Shown here one piece after another: positions 27,537 to 35,492 of a stretch of 64,000 nt of DNA. Positions within the stretch are counted from its first letter, which is position 1; every line of letters starts with the position of its first letter. The stretch comes from JAUXJB01 sp965226855. GTDB taxonomy: Bacteria > Myxococcota_A > UBA9160 > SZUA-336. Below the pieces are notes generated by a model. That model did no database searches. It was not told where the DNA came from and worked only from the letters and a program-made list of their open reading frames with translations. The position numbers and the translations under genes were made by a program. Location of the stretch: the NCBI GenBank assembly GCA_965226855.1, contig CBDDEE010000032.1, forward strand, positions 682,001 through 746,000, read 5' to 3'.

Positions 27537-28523
27537 TCAGCTCTCGGGGAACCCGATGCGGCGCACCAGGTCATCGAAGCGAGGGTCAGACCGGAGCACC
27601 GAGCACATTCGGGAGGTCTTCAGCCTGAGCATTCCCCAGTCGTGTTTCCCGGTAGCCAACTTCCAGCCACTCGAAAGCTAGATCAACCTCTCCGATGTCC
27701 GCGTAGAAGGCGGCGATGGTGTGTGTGGGAAACGTACACCGCATCGCGTCGCTTGATGAGTTCGTCAAGACCAGCGCGCACGGCTCCCGCATATCCAGAA
27801 CTTTCGTATCCCCGTTCCAGCGCAACGGCTGCCGATTCACGCCCGAGTAACCTGGAGCTGGTGGCAAAAGCTCGAACGGCATCGCGGTCTCTGTCCTGTG
27901 CTCGGTGGATCTCTCCAACGTTGAAGTGAAGCATCGGGGCTCTGGGCTCGAGTTTCAGGAGCTCCTCAAAGGCTTCCAGCGCCTCATCCAATCGCCCTAC
28001 GGCGTGGAGATTCATCGCGAATTGACCCCGGACGGTGAGATCGAGGGGCGCCAGCTCGACGGAGCGGCGACCGAAGTCGATTGCCTCATCATGCCGGCCG
28101 TTCGCGGTCAGGAACCATGAGTAGTCGCTCAGCACCTCCGCCTTACCTGGTCCGAGCTCCAATGCACGTCGGAAGTTCTCCTCTGCTTCCTCCCAGTTCC
28201 AGTTGTGGCGCCAGCTGATTGTGGCGAGTTCGGCGTAGGCATCCGGAAGTCGACTGTCGAGCTCAAGGGCTCGCCCGATGTTCGCGACGATCTCTGGTAG
28301 GAGTTCCTCCTGTTCCTCTCTGCGCAGTGGGATGGCCTTCCACCGCATGGCCCTGGCCAGGCCTGCGTATCCAGGTGCGAAGTCAGGGTCAAGTTCAATC
28401 GCCCTCTCGAAGTGTTGAACCGATCGATCATTGTCGCCGAAGGGAGTCAGCAAGTGCTTCCCCCTCAGATACGCGTCGTAGGCATCCGGGGCGACGGGGC
28501 GTGAAGCCGCCAAGGCCGCCTGT
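27537..28523 (-). pseudogene. TPR-repeat C-terminal half of a cyclase/TolB-like regulator
   Basis: At least six tetratricopeptide units: FERAIELDPDFAPGYAGLAR, IGRALELDSRLPDAYAELAT, FRRALELGPGKAEVLSDYSW, FGRRSVELAPLDLTVRGQFA and FEELLKLEPRAPMLHFNVGE. The 5' end is cut by repeat copy C at 28524. Near the 3' end two shifts are needed to reach YTIAALHALLGE-like sequence and the typical end LRSDPRFDDLVRRIGFPES. Full-length proteins have an N-terminal cyclase or winged-helix domain plus a TolB-like middle. Relic. Confidence 0.7.
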
Positions 28524-28608
28524 GGGGATAGGGAGTTTAAGTTAAGAGGGTTTTTCGGGGTGTTGACAATGGCCCTTCCCGTCCTATCGATTGGTCTGAG
28601 GGCCGGGG
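28524..28608 (+). repeat. 80-bp dispersed repeat, copy C
   Basis: Plus orientation; starts GGGGATAGGGAGTTTAAG with a 4-bp insertion (TTAA) relative to the consensus, so 85 bp. The left edge cuts the TPR gene; the right edge lies 37 bp before the stop of the alpha/beta-hydrolase. With copy D it forms direct repeats around one gene. Confidence 0.8.
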
Positions 28609-28644
28609 CGCGGCCCTTATCTAGCACACCCATGCCGAGCTGGA

Positions 28645-29475
28645 CTATGCCGCGAGCTTGTTCCGCGCGCCGCGCAGGAATTTGATGGTCGACGCGATGG
28701 TTTTGTCCGGACACTCCACCAAGTCCGCGTGGCCGATGTCCTCGTAGACGATCACCTCGCAGCCCGGGACGTTGTCGACCACCCATTGCGCGCCGGCGCC
28801 GTCCGGGCCGGTGTGCATCGGGGTTAGCATGTCCTTGGCCGCGGTGATCACAAGCGTCGGATTCTTGATCTTCTTGCAGTCCTCGCGGAGGTCCATTTTC
28901 TCCATTGCGAGGCAGGCCTGTACCACCGTCTCGACCGAGTTGAGCCCGACCACCGTGCGCACCATCTCGATCAGGCCGGGCCCTTCCGGGCCATCGAGAT
29001 AGTCGGCACCGACCGCCTGTGTCACGACATGATCGGCGAACTCCGGCCCGCAACCCCAGGTCTGGGCCATATGTCGCCAGGTGCGGAACATGATCCGCCG
29101 CATGGTGTCGCATTTCGCGAAAGCGCAATCGCTGACCACGCCGATGCAGCGACCCGGATATTTCGCCGCGAATTTGAGCGCGATCATGCCGCCTGCGGAG
29201 GTGCCCATGACATGGGCCCGATCGATGTCGAGCGCATCGAGGAGTGCCGCCAGATCGTCCGCCCAGAGATCGAGGTCATACTGCATGAGCGGGCGATCCG
29301 ATTGACCGTAGCCCCGCTGATCGTAGCTAATCAGCTTGAACTCCTTGGCGAGCCCTTCCCAGACCAAGCCGAAATTCTCCCGCCCGAAGAGCGAGCCGCC
29401 GATCAGAGCGAGCGGCTCGCCCTCGCCCATGAACTCGTAATAGATGTTGATCCCGTTGGCCTCGACCTTGGGCAT
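28645..29475 (-). CDS. Alpha/beta-fold hydrolase, 276 aa
   Basis: Complete enzyme: NGINIYYEFMGEGEPLALIG, SYDQRGYGQSDRP, nucleophile elbow HVMGTSAGGMIALKFAAKYP (Ser in GTSAGG), and final His in IGHADLVECPDKT. The acid is probably the Asp in VITAAKDMLTPMHTGPDG. Ribosome site GGAGAG before the ATG. Closest types are 3-oxoadipate enol-lactonase and C-C bond hydrolases. It is bracketed by direct repeat copies C and D with nothing else inside, and its base composition is more like the block at 18.4-23.6 kb than its immediate neighbours. Confidence 0.85.
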   Translation of the reverse strand: MPKVEANGINIYYEFMGEGEPLALIGGSLFGRENFGLVWEGLAKEFKLISYDQRGYGQSDRPLMQYDLDLWADDLAALLDALDIDRAHVMGTSAGGMIALKFAAKYPGRCIGVVSDCAFAKCDTMRRIMFRTWRHMAQTWGCGPEFADHVVTQAVGADYLDGPEGPGLIEMVRTVVGLNSVETVVQACLAMEKMDLREDCKKIKNPTLVITAAKDMLTPMHTGPDGAGAQWVVDNVPGCEVIVYEDIGHADLVECPDKTIASTIKFLRGARNKLAA

Positions 29476-29500
29476 GATGCTCTCCTTCGTTTGGCGACAC

Positions 29501-29578
29501 GGGGATAGGGAGTCTAAGAGAGTTTTTCGGGTTCTGACAATGGCCCTTCCCGTCCTATCGATTGGTCTGAGGACCGGG
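29501..29578 (+). repeat. 80-bp dispersed repeat, copy D
   Basis: Plus orientation, GGGGATAGGGAGTCTAAG start, 25 bp upstream of the hydrolase ATG. The right edge cuts a nuclease-like gene fragment. It has single-base differences from copy C and lacks its 4-bp insertion, so the pair is not a simple recent target duplication. Confidence 0.8.
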
Positions 29579-29579
29579 C

Positions 29580-29787
29580 CGCGGCCGTCCACGTCGAGAA
29601 CAAGATCGACGCCACCTTCCAGCCGACACAGCCGGAGCGCTACCGCTCCCGAGCGCTGAACGCTGAGCAACCAACGTGCACGGTGTTGTTGGCCCCGGTG
29701 GCCTGCCTCGAAGTTCATGCCCTCGAGGCTGAGCAGTTCGACAGGACGGTTTCCTATGAGGAGTTGGTCGAACAACTTGAGGCGTAG
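29580..29787 (+). pseudogene. PD-(D/E)XK nuclease-like C-terminal fragment
   Basis: The frame VHVENKIDATFQPTQPERYR, then EQPTCTVLLAPVACLEVHAL and FDRTVSYEELVEQLEA resembles a family of PD-(D/E)XK superfamily proteins (xxKIDAxFQPxQxERYR, TVLVAPxxY). Everything before the E-x-K strand is missing because repeat D begins there. Ends at TAG 29785. No start codon. Confidence 0.45.
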
Positions 29788-29997
29788 TCTTCGCCGATCG
29801 GTGCTTAGCTGGCTTTGGTGGTCCGGCATGCGATCGAGCAGCACCGACGAGGACGAGTCTCGGAGGTTTCGGATTCAAGGACCGAGTTCTTCCGTGAGTT
29901 TGCTGCGATGTCGGAGCAGCATGGATTGCCGTTCGTTGTCACTGCGAACCGCGGGCCGGGTTCAGCCTTTTTCTATGCGCATGGGTGGGATTCGGTT

Positions 29998-30313
29998 GAG
30001 CAGCAGGAAGGTGGAGCTGGTAGCGAGATTCGGAAACCATCGGACCGTTGACGTGCAGGTGGCAGATGCGGCCCACCTGGCAGAGACCTTGACCAGGGCT
30101 CTGGAACCGGCGGGAGTGACCGTGAGAACGACAGATGTCGGGACACTGATTCTCGGTCGCGCGGCGCCATCGCTCGATCCGGATTCCCCCACAGCTGGGC
30201 AGCACGGCGCGCTCCGCCTATTCATGGATGTCGCAGTGGAACACCAGTCGTGGTGGGCTGAGTCCGGCAAGCCAGCGGTCGCTGCGGCACTTGCTCAATC
30301 GTCAGCGGAATAG
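29998..30313 (+). other. Hypothetical ORF fragment
   Basis: The frame VELVARFGNHRTVDVQVADA, AHLAETLTRALEPAGVTVRT and QHGALRLFMDVAVEHQSWW has protein-like composition. I recognise no family and see no ribosome site for a start. The preceding frame (29815-30051, EFFREFAAMSEQHGLPFVVT) may be the 5' part of the same gene after a shift. Confidence 0.3.
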
Positions 30314-30436
30314 GGCGGCAGTCTCATGGCGCCGGTGTGGTCAGCTCCGGGTGGGGCTGGACTATTTCGGTGGGGAGTTCTCGGACCAGTCGAAGAGCGA
30401 GCCAGACCTGAGGCCCATTCGGTCAGTATCGGCGTC

Positions 30437-30502
30437 ATGGGCGTGCCGCATGAGCTGGTTGAGCGGCTGAAGGCCAGCTCCGAGGCTCGTGGACAATGGT
30501 GA
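30437..30502 (+). pseudogene. Ribbon-helix-helix antitoxin-like scrap
   Basis: MGVPHELVERLKASSEARGQ resembles the start of FitA/VapB-type RHH antitoxins (VPxELxxRLKAxAEAxGxSL). It stops after 21 codons. An orphan VapC-type toxin lies 2.6 kb away at 33097 on the other strand; they need not be related. Confidence 0.35.
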
Positions 30503-30714
30503 CGTTCACAGTCGAGAACGGGCAGGTCGAGAACACGTCAACGGATATGGCGGGGTTGGTTGTGGACCATGATGCTCGGGCGCGGTGCCCCACCGAGAAG
30601 AACGGCACATAGGAGCTGGGCGACGCGATGGTTCTTCGCCGCCGAGACGCGTCGAGCGCTTCTTGACCGTGCCTCGCGCTCGAGCGATATTCGGAACTCT
30701 GCGAGGATGGGCCA
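30503..30714. other. No gene recognised
   Basis: About 210 bp upstream of the phosphotransferase; includes a 38-codon open frame (MVTFTVENGQVENTSTDMAG) without homology that I can name. Confidence 0.4.
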
Positions 30715-31449
30715 GTGGGATGGGAAGCGCTCGAGCAGTGGGGTGACGACGTCGCTCGCATCGAACCGCTCTCAGGCGGAGTCGCCAACGACGTGTGGAG
30801 CGTGCGCGTCAACGGGCAACTCGCGGTCGGTCGTCTCGGCGCTAGGACCGACGCTGATCTCGCGTGGGAGGTCGAGCTCCTCCGACACCTCGACCATGAA
30901 GGTCTGACCGTGCCGGTGCCGATCCCGACGACGGACGGCCGGCGGTTCGCCGACGGTCTGGTCGTGATGACCTACATGGAGGGCGGACCGCCCGAGACGG
31001 AGGCCGACTGGCGTCGCGTGGCCGACACGCTCCGCCAGCTGCATCGGTTGACGCAGGGCTGGCCGCAGCGCCCGGGGTGGCGATCGTCGACCGACCTCCT
31101 GCACGCCGAGACCGGGACGAAGATCGACCTCGGCGCGATGCCGCTTGAGGGCGTTGCTCGATGCCGAGCAGCGTGGGCGCGGCTCACAGAACGTCAGACA
31201 TGCGTCGTCCACGGCAACCCCAACAACCCTGGCAACGTCCGCATAACCGCGGATCGGGTCGCGCTGATCGACTGGGACGAGTCTCACGTCGACGTCCCCG
31301 ACCTCGACCTGGTGCTGCCCCACAACGCCGCCGGTCTCGACGACAGCGCGCACGACATCGCCGCACAAGCGTCGGCTGCATGGGAAGCCGCCGTTTGCTG
31401 GGAAGACGACTACGCAGTCAAGCGGCTCGCCGAAGTTCGAGCGGTCTGA
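30715..31449 (+). CDS. Aminoglycoside phosphotransferase-family kinase, 244 aa
   Basis: APH/choline kinase fold: nucleotide-binding strands ARIEPLSGGVANDVWSVRVN, hinge LVVMTYMEGGPPETEA, catalytic loop TCVVHGNPNNPGNVRI (the aspartate of the usual HGD is Asn here) and LIDWDESHVDVPDLDL for metal. GTG start after GAGGA. The HGN in place of HGD removes the usual catalytic base, so activity is doubtful or the family member is diverged. Such genes are usually stand-alone kinases of small alcohols or antibiotics; the substrate is unknown. Confidence 0.7.
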   Translation: MGWEALEQWGDDVARIEPLSGGVANDVWSVRVNGQLAVGRLGARTDADLAWEVELLRHLDHEGLTVPVPIPTTDGRRFADGLVVMTYMEGGPPETEADWRRVADTLRQLHRLTQGWPQRPGWRSSTDLLHAETGTKIDLGAMPLEGVARCRAAWARLTERQTCVVHGNPNNPGNVRITADRVALIDWDESHVDVPDLDLVLPHNAAGLDDSAHDIAAQASAAWEAAVCWEDDYAVKRLAEVRAV

Positions 31450-31717
31450 GCGCGCAGCGAATCGAGAGACCGCGCCCAACGCCGGGTTGGGGCGCCCATA
31501 GTGACGCATGCCAGACCCCACTCCGACCCGCTCTGGAACCGGCAATGAGCTTGGTTTTGGTCTGCGGCCCGATCAGTGTCGGCGGGATGCATATCTGTGT
31601 GGCTATGCCCTGGCCGTTCCCAACAGCGCAGCCGATGGATTGGTCCTCTGGGAACGTCATCAGACGACGTTTGTGAACTTGATTCAGATCGCGTTCCAGC
31701 ACGGAGGGTTTCTCCGC

Positions 31718-32996
31718 CTAGCAGGCTGCTGAAAAACTCCTCATCGAAGGGTACCTTTGAGGGAAGCCCCAAGGGGGAGATGTGAGAGGACCGCAGACGC
31801 TCCAGGGTGGGATCTTCAGCTACGTATCGCTGGAGTCCCGGATTCCCGAGGACCATCCGCTTCGAGCGATCCGGCGACTGGTGGACGCGGCGCTGGAGCA
31901 GCTGTCGCGACGCTTCGATGGTATCTACGCCAAAGGGGTCGGCCGACCGTCGGTCCCGCCGGAGCAGCTGTTGCGGGCGCTGCTGTTGCAGGTGCTGTAC
32001 ACGATCCGGAGCGAGCGCCAGCTGATCGAGCAGATCGACTACAACCTGCTCTACCGCTGGTTCGTGGGCCTGGAGCTGGACGATGAGGTGTTCAGCGCGA
32101 CGGTGTTCACCAAGAATCGGGAACGGCTGCTGAAGGGCGAGATCGCTCAGCATTTCTTCGAGGCGGTGCTGGCGCAGGCGGAGTCGGAGGGGTTGGTGTC
32201 ATCGGAGCACTTCACGGTGGACGGGACGCTGATCGAGGCGTGGGCGAGCCAGAAGAGCTTCGTGCGCAAGGACGAGAAGCGCAGGGACGATGACGACCCG
32301 GGCAACCCGACGGTCAACTTCCGGGGCGAGAAGCGGAGCAACCAGACGCATGCGTCGAGGACGGATCCGGACGCCCGACTGGCGGGGATGAGGGGCCAGG
32401 GCGCGCGGCTCGCGTATCAGGGACACGTCGTGACGGAGAACCGCAACGGCCTGGTGGTGGCGGCGAAGCTCACTCAGGCGTCGGGGTATGCGGAGCGCGA
32501 AGCGGCTCTCGAGATGGTGCTGGGTCTGGGGGGCGCTCGCCGGATCACCCTGGCTGGAGACAAGGGCTACGACGCCAAGAGCTTTGTGCAGGCGCTTCGG
32601 GCCTGGAGCGTTACCCCGCACGTGGCACAGAACACGACGAACCGCCGAAGCGCGATCGATCGAAGGACCACAGGACACCCGGGCTACGAGGTGAGCCAGC
32701 GCTTCCGCAAACGGGTGGAGGAGGTGTTTGGCTGGATGAAGACGGTGGGCTTGATGCGCAAGACCCGGCACCGGGGCACGGATCGGGTCGGCTGGGTCTT
32801 CACCTTCACTGCTGCGGCCTACAACCTGGTCCGTATCCGCAACCTGTTGGAGGCGACATAGCTCATGATCCCGCAAGATCTACCCGTGCGACACCGAACC
32901 GGTTCGTACCGGGAACGGCGATCCCTCTCCCTGCTCGGCACGCCTCCCGTCAGAGGCGTCCCGCCCAACCCAGTCACTTTCTCCGCAGCCTGCTAG
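31718..32996 (+). mobile_element. IS5-family element, copy 2
   Basis: 1279 bp with CTAG at 31718-31721 and 32993-32996. Apparently identical to copies 1 and 3, in the opposite orientation. The host frame is restored on excision (see 31508-33073). Confidence 0.93.
31782..32861 (+). CDS. IS5-family DDE transposase, copy 2
   Basis: Same 359-residue product as copies 1 and 3, with Asp147, Asp260 and Glu313/314. The reading frame starts 64 bp inside the left end. Confidence 0.92.
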   Translation: MRGPQTLQGGIFSYVSLESRIPEDHPLRAIRRLVDAALEQLSRRFDGIYAKGVGRPSVPPEQLLRALLLQVLYTIRSERQLIEQIDYNLLYRWFVGLELDDEVFSATVFTKNRERLLKGEIAQHFFEAVLAQAESEGLVSSEHFTVDGTLIEAWASQKSFVRKDEKRRDDDDPGNPTVNFRGEKRSNQTHASRTDPDARLAGMRGQGARLAYQGHVVTENRNGLVVAAKLTQASGYAEREAALEMVLGLGGARRITLAGDKGYDAKSFVQALRAWSVTPHVAQNTTNRRSAIDRRTTGHPGYEVSQRFRKRVEEVFGWMKTVGLMRKTRHRGTDRVGWVFTFTAAAYNLVRIRNLLEAT

Positions 32997-33096
32997 ACGT
33001 CCTCGGCGATGAGGGCGTCTCCGCTCCGCCTACAGAGCTGATGGAGCTTGGACACTCTCTCGAACCAATCTGAGCGAAGGGCCTGCTCCCGGTATC

Positions 33097-33561
33097 TCAG
33101 GTCCAGGGATTTGTGACAGTGAGATTGGTGAAGCGGTCGAAGCCGCTGGTGTTGCGGGTGACCACGGTCATGTCGTGATGAAGGGCGGTGGCGGCGATGA
33201 GTGCGTCTCTGAAGGGTGCGGGGTTGGGTACGTGCAACGCCGCAGACTGGCGGGCGATCTCGGCGTTGACTGGCAGGAGACGGTCTTCGAAGGCGGGATT
33301 GACGCTGGAATCGAGCCAGGTTCGCAGGATCGCTCCCTTTGTTGGGTCGCTGTGTTCGGCGAGCCGGACTCCGTGTTCGAGTTCGTGTAGGGAGATGACT
33401 GACAGGAACATGAGTATGGCGGGCACGTTGTTTGCCCAGTCGGTGACGCCGCTGTTCGCGCGTCCGGTGGCTGCTTTACGGAGCTCGGAGACGACGTTTG
33501 TGTCGAGGACGAGCAGCGGGTAGGAAAAACAAGCTGCGTTTTCGTCCATGTCCGATAACAA
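33097..33561 (-). CDS. vapC: PIN-domain toxin, VapC family
   Basis: PIN-fold RNase: YPLLVLDTNVVSELRKAATG (first Asp and Glu), SVISLHELEHGVRLAE (second Glu) and PAPFRDALIAATALHHDM (third Asp), ending VVTRNTSGFDRFTNLTV. Normal VapC starts at about residue 15 of this frame (LLVLDTN), so the real start may be within it, or the natural start was lost, because there is no ribosome site and no vapB antitoxin immediately upstream. An intact VapC without its antitoxin would be expected to be toxic, unless weak or controlled from elsewhere. Confidence 0.8.
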   Translation of the reverse strand: MLSDMDENAACFSYPLLVLDTNVVSELRKAATGRANSGVTDWANNVPAILMFLSVISLHELEHGVRLAEHSDPTKGAILRTWLDSSVNPAFEDRLLPVNAEIARQSAALHVPNPAPFRDALIAATALHHDMTVVTRNTSGFDRFTNLTVTNPWT

Positions 33562-33760
33562 GAGATTATGTAAAGCACGCCTCAGACCTGCCCCGGCGGG
33601 GCGATTTCAAGCTTTTCCCGTTCTGTTGCCGTGCGGTAGGGCGCGAGATCACGCTGGGCTCAGAATCTGGATGCAGTTGGGCCTTTGGACCTGGAAGGGA
33701 CATTTTTCGTTGGCGGCTTCCGACGAGATGGGCTCGCAGGGCTACTCAGCCACCCTGATC
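33562..33760. other. No gene recognised
   Basis: Region where an antitoxin would be expected. It carries the 20-bp word shared with 1070-1091 but no antitoxin-like frame. Confidence 0.45.
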
Positions 33761-35278
33761 CTAACGGACCGGAGGTGTCTGATCAAAGTCGAAAGCCTCG
33801 GGCTGTCTGAACCAGGATCCCGGAGTGGGCTCCGGGAAAGCCGGCGGTGTCAGAGGCGGGGCTCGGGGCGGCAGGTCCAAGCACGTGAGTATACGCCGCG
33901 CGATCATTGGATCCGTAATCGCGGCAAGGGGGTAGCCGCCACAGAGGCGCGCGAGATGAGCGGCGAAGCGGATCGTCGTGAAGTCCGCTCCGTAACGACT
34001 CACGACCTGGATACCGATCGGCAGGCCACTCGAGGACAGGCCGATGGGCGGGACGGTCGAGGGCAGGTAGGCCATGCCCACCAGCATGGTCCACGCCGCG
34101 ATGTCCCAGTAGGGACGCTCCTCGCCGTTGCAAGCGAGGGTGCGCTCGCTCATCTTCGTGTGGTTATGGGGGAAGGGCGGGACGAATGATACGGGCATCA
34201 GGAGCACGTCGTAGCGTTCAAAGAACTCGGCCCAACGCGCCTGCGCTTCGACACGCTGCTTGTGGAGCTCGAACCAGCGTTTGTGCGAGACGTCGATCTC
34301 CGTGTTTGAAGGATTGGCGGACATCACGAGCAGCCCGCCCGTGACGCGAAGGGAGGCGAAGTCGAGCTCGGGGCGCGCGTCTCGATCGACTCGTGTACCC
34401 GAGGCTTCGAGCGCCTCGATGGCGCGCGTCGTGACATCGAGGACGTCGCTATCCACCGCGCAGGCCGGATCATCGAGCCACGCGGCTACGCGCATCGCTG
34501 CCACGTCGGTGGATTCGGACAGATGCACCTCCCAAGGCGGAGTGTCCTTCACCAGGAGCGGCAGCAGCAGCTCGAGGTCTTCTGCCGAACGCGCGATCGG
34601 GCCGACCACGTTGACGTCGGCCTCCGTAGTTCCCCCTTCCGCGTGATCCAGATACCCGGTGGACGGCACGATGCCGAAGCTCGGCTTGTGGCCGAACACT
34701 CCACAGAAGGCGGCCGGGAAGCGGATCGAGCCCCCGATGTCGGTGCCGATCTCGAACGCCGTCAACCCCGTGGCGACGGCCGCGGCGGCGCCGCCGGAGG
34801 AACCGCCAGGCACGCGCTCCAGGTTCCACGGATTGCGGGTGGTGCCGAAGAGCTCGTTGTAGGCCTGCGCATCGCCCGACCACTCGGGCAGATTCGTCTT
34901 TCCAATAACGATCGCGCCTGCGTCCTTGAGCTTGCGTACGACGGGGGCGTCGCGCGTGGGTATGTGATCCCTCAAGGCGTCCGCACCGCCCGTCGAGCGT
35001 ATCCCTTTGGTCTCGAGTGCGTCCTTGATCGTGATCGGCAAACCGTGTAGCGGACCGACCGGGTCCCCACGCGCCAGCACCGCGTCGGCCTGATCCGCTG
35101 CGCGGCGCGCGGCGTCGAAGTCGCGCGTAACGACCGCGTTGATGTCGCTGTCGAGACTCTCGATCCGCTGAATGAAGAGTTCGAGCAGCTCACGGCTCGA
35201 CGTCTCGCCCTCGCGGATGGCACGAGCCTGAACGTGCGCGGGCTCGAGAGCCAGCGGCAGGGTCGTCTCCTCAGCCAT
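33761..35278 (-). CDS. Amidase-signature enzyme with IS91-type C-terminal tail (chimera)
   Basis: ATG 35278 with GGAGGGG 5 nt upstream is preferred over the ATG 15 bp further up. Full triad: Lys85 in GLPITIKDALET, Ser160 in VPGGSSGGAAAAVATG, Ser184 in EIGTDIGGSIRFPAAF. The barrel is complete to IGLSSSGLPIGIQVVSRYGA. From about 33920 the frame changes identity: ITDPMIARRILTCLDLPPRA and PPLTPPAFPEPTPG with FDFDQTPPVR is an IS91-transposase tail. Only the last 10-15 amidase residues are replaced, so activity may survive. It probably hydrolyses a small amide; convergent with nothing and divergent from the AtoE gene. Confidence 0.82.
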   Translation of the reverse strand: MAEETTLPLALEPAHVQARAIREGETSSRELLELFIQRIESLDSDINAVVTRDFDAARRAADQADAVLARGDPVGPLHGLPITIKDALETKGIRSTGGADALRDHIPTRDAPVVRKLKDAGAIVIGKTNLPEWSGDAQAYNELFGTTRNPWNLERVPGGSSGGAAAAVATGLTAFEIGTDIGGSIRFPAAFCGVFGHKPSFGIVPSTGYLDHAEGGTTEADVNVVGPIARSAEDLELLLPLLVKDTPPWEVHLSESTDVAAMRVAAWLDDPACAVDSDVLDVTTRAIEALEASGTRVDRDARPELDFASLRVTGGLLVMSANPSNTEIDVSHKRWFELHKQRVEAQARWAEFFERYDVLLMPVSFVPPFPHNHTKMSERTLACNGEERPYWDIAAWTMLVGMAYLPSTVPPIGLSSSGLPIGIQVVSRYGADFTTIRFAAHLARLCGGYPLAAITDPMIARRILTCLDLPPRAPPLTPPAFPEPTPGSWFRQPEAFDFDQTPPVR

Positions 35279-35492
35279 GTCCCCTCCGTTCAAGCAAACG
35301 TCCAGGCCGGGAAGTCTACTCCCTGAGCCCAGGAGATAGAATCGGGGCGAGAGCCGCTTCGCCCGTTCTCCACGAACATGATCTCATACGAGGACCGGAC
35401 TGGCGGGTCCCAGACGATCGAGACCAGCGCCCCTCCCGATCCACCGACAAAACGGCGCGAGTGCTGATCCCCTCTGGTAGGGTACGCGCCCA

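Larger units (their letters stand above)
31508..33073 (+). pseudogene. Hypothetical gene interrupted by IS5 copy 2
   Basis: The left part reads ELGFGLRPDQCRRDAYLCGY, ALAVPNSAADGLVLWERHQT and NLIQIAFQHGGFLRL up to the CTAG at 31718. Removing the IS and one CTAG continues the same frame as DVLGDEGVSAPPTELMELGH with SLEPI and a TGA at 33071, an uninterrupted protein of 96 residues. This shows a clean recent insertion with a 4-bp duplication. I do not recognise the protein family; the start at 31508 is the first ATG and may not be right. Confidence 0.6.

Noticed and set aside
27683..29128. 481-codon minus-strand frame through the hydrolase and TPR genes
   Set aside because: Only the part after repeat C is a real TPR sequence; the first half is the alpha/beta-hydrolase read in the wrong frame.
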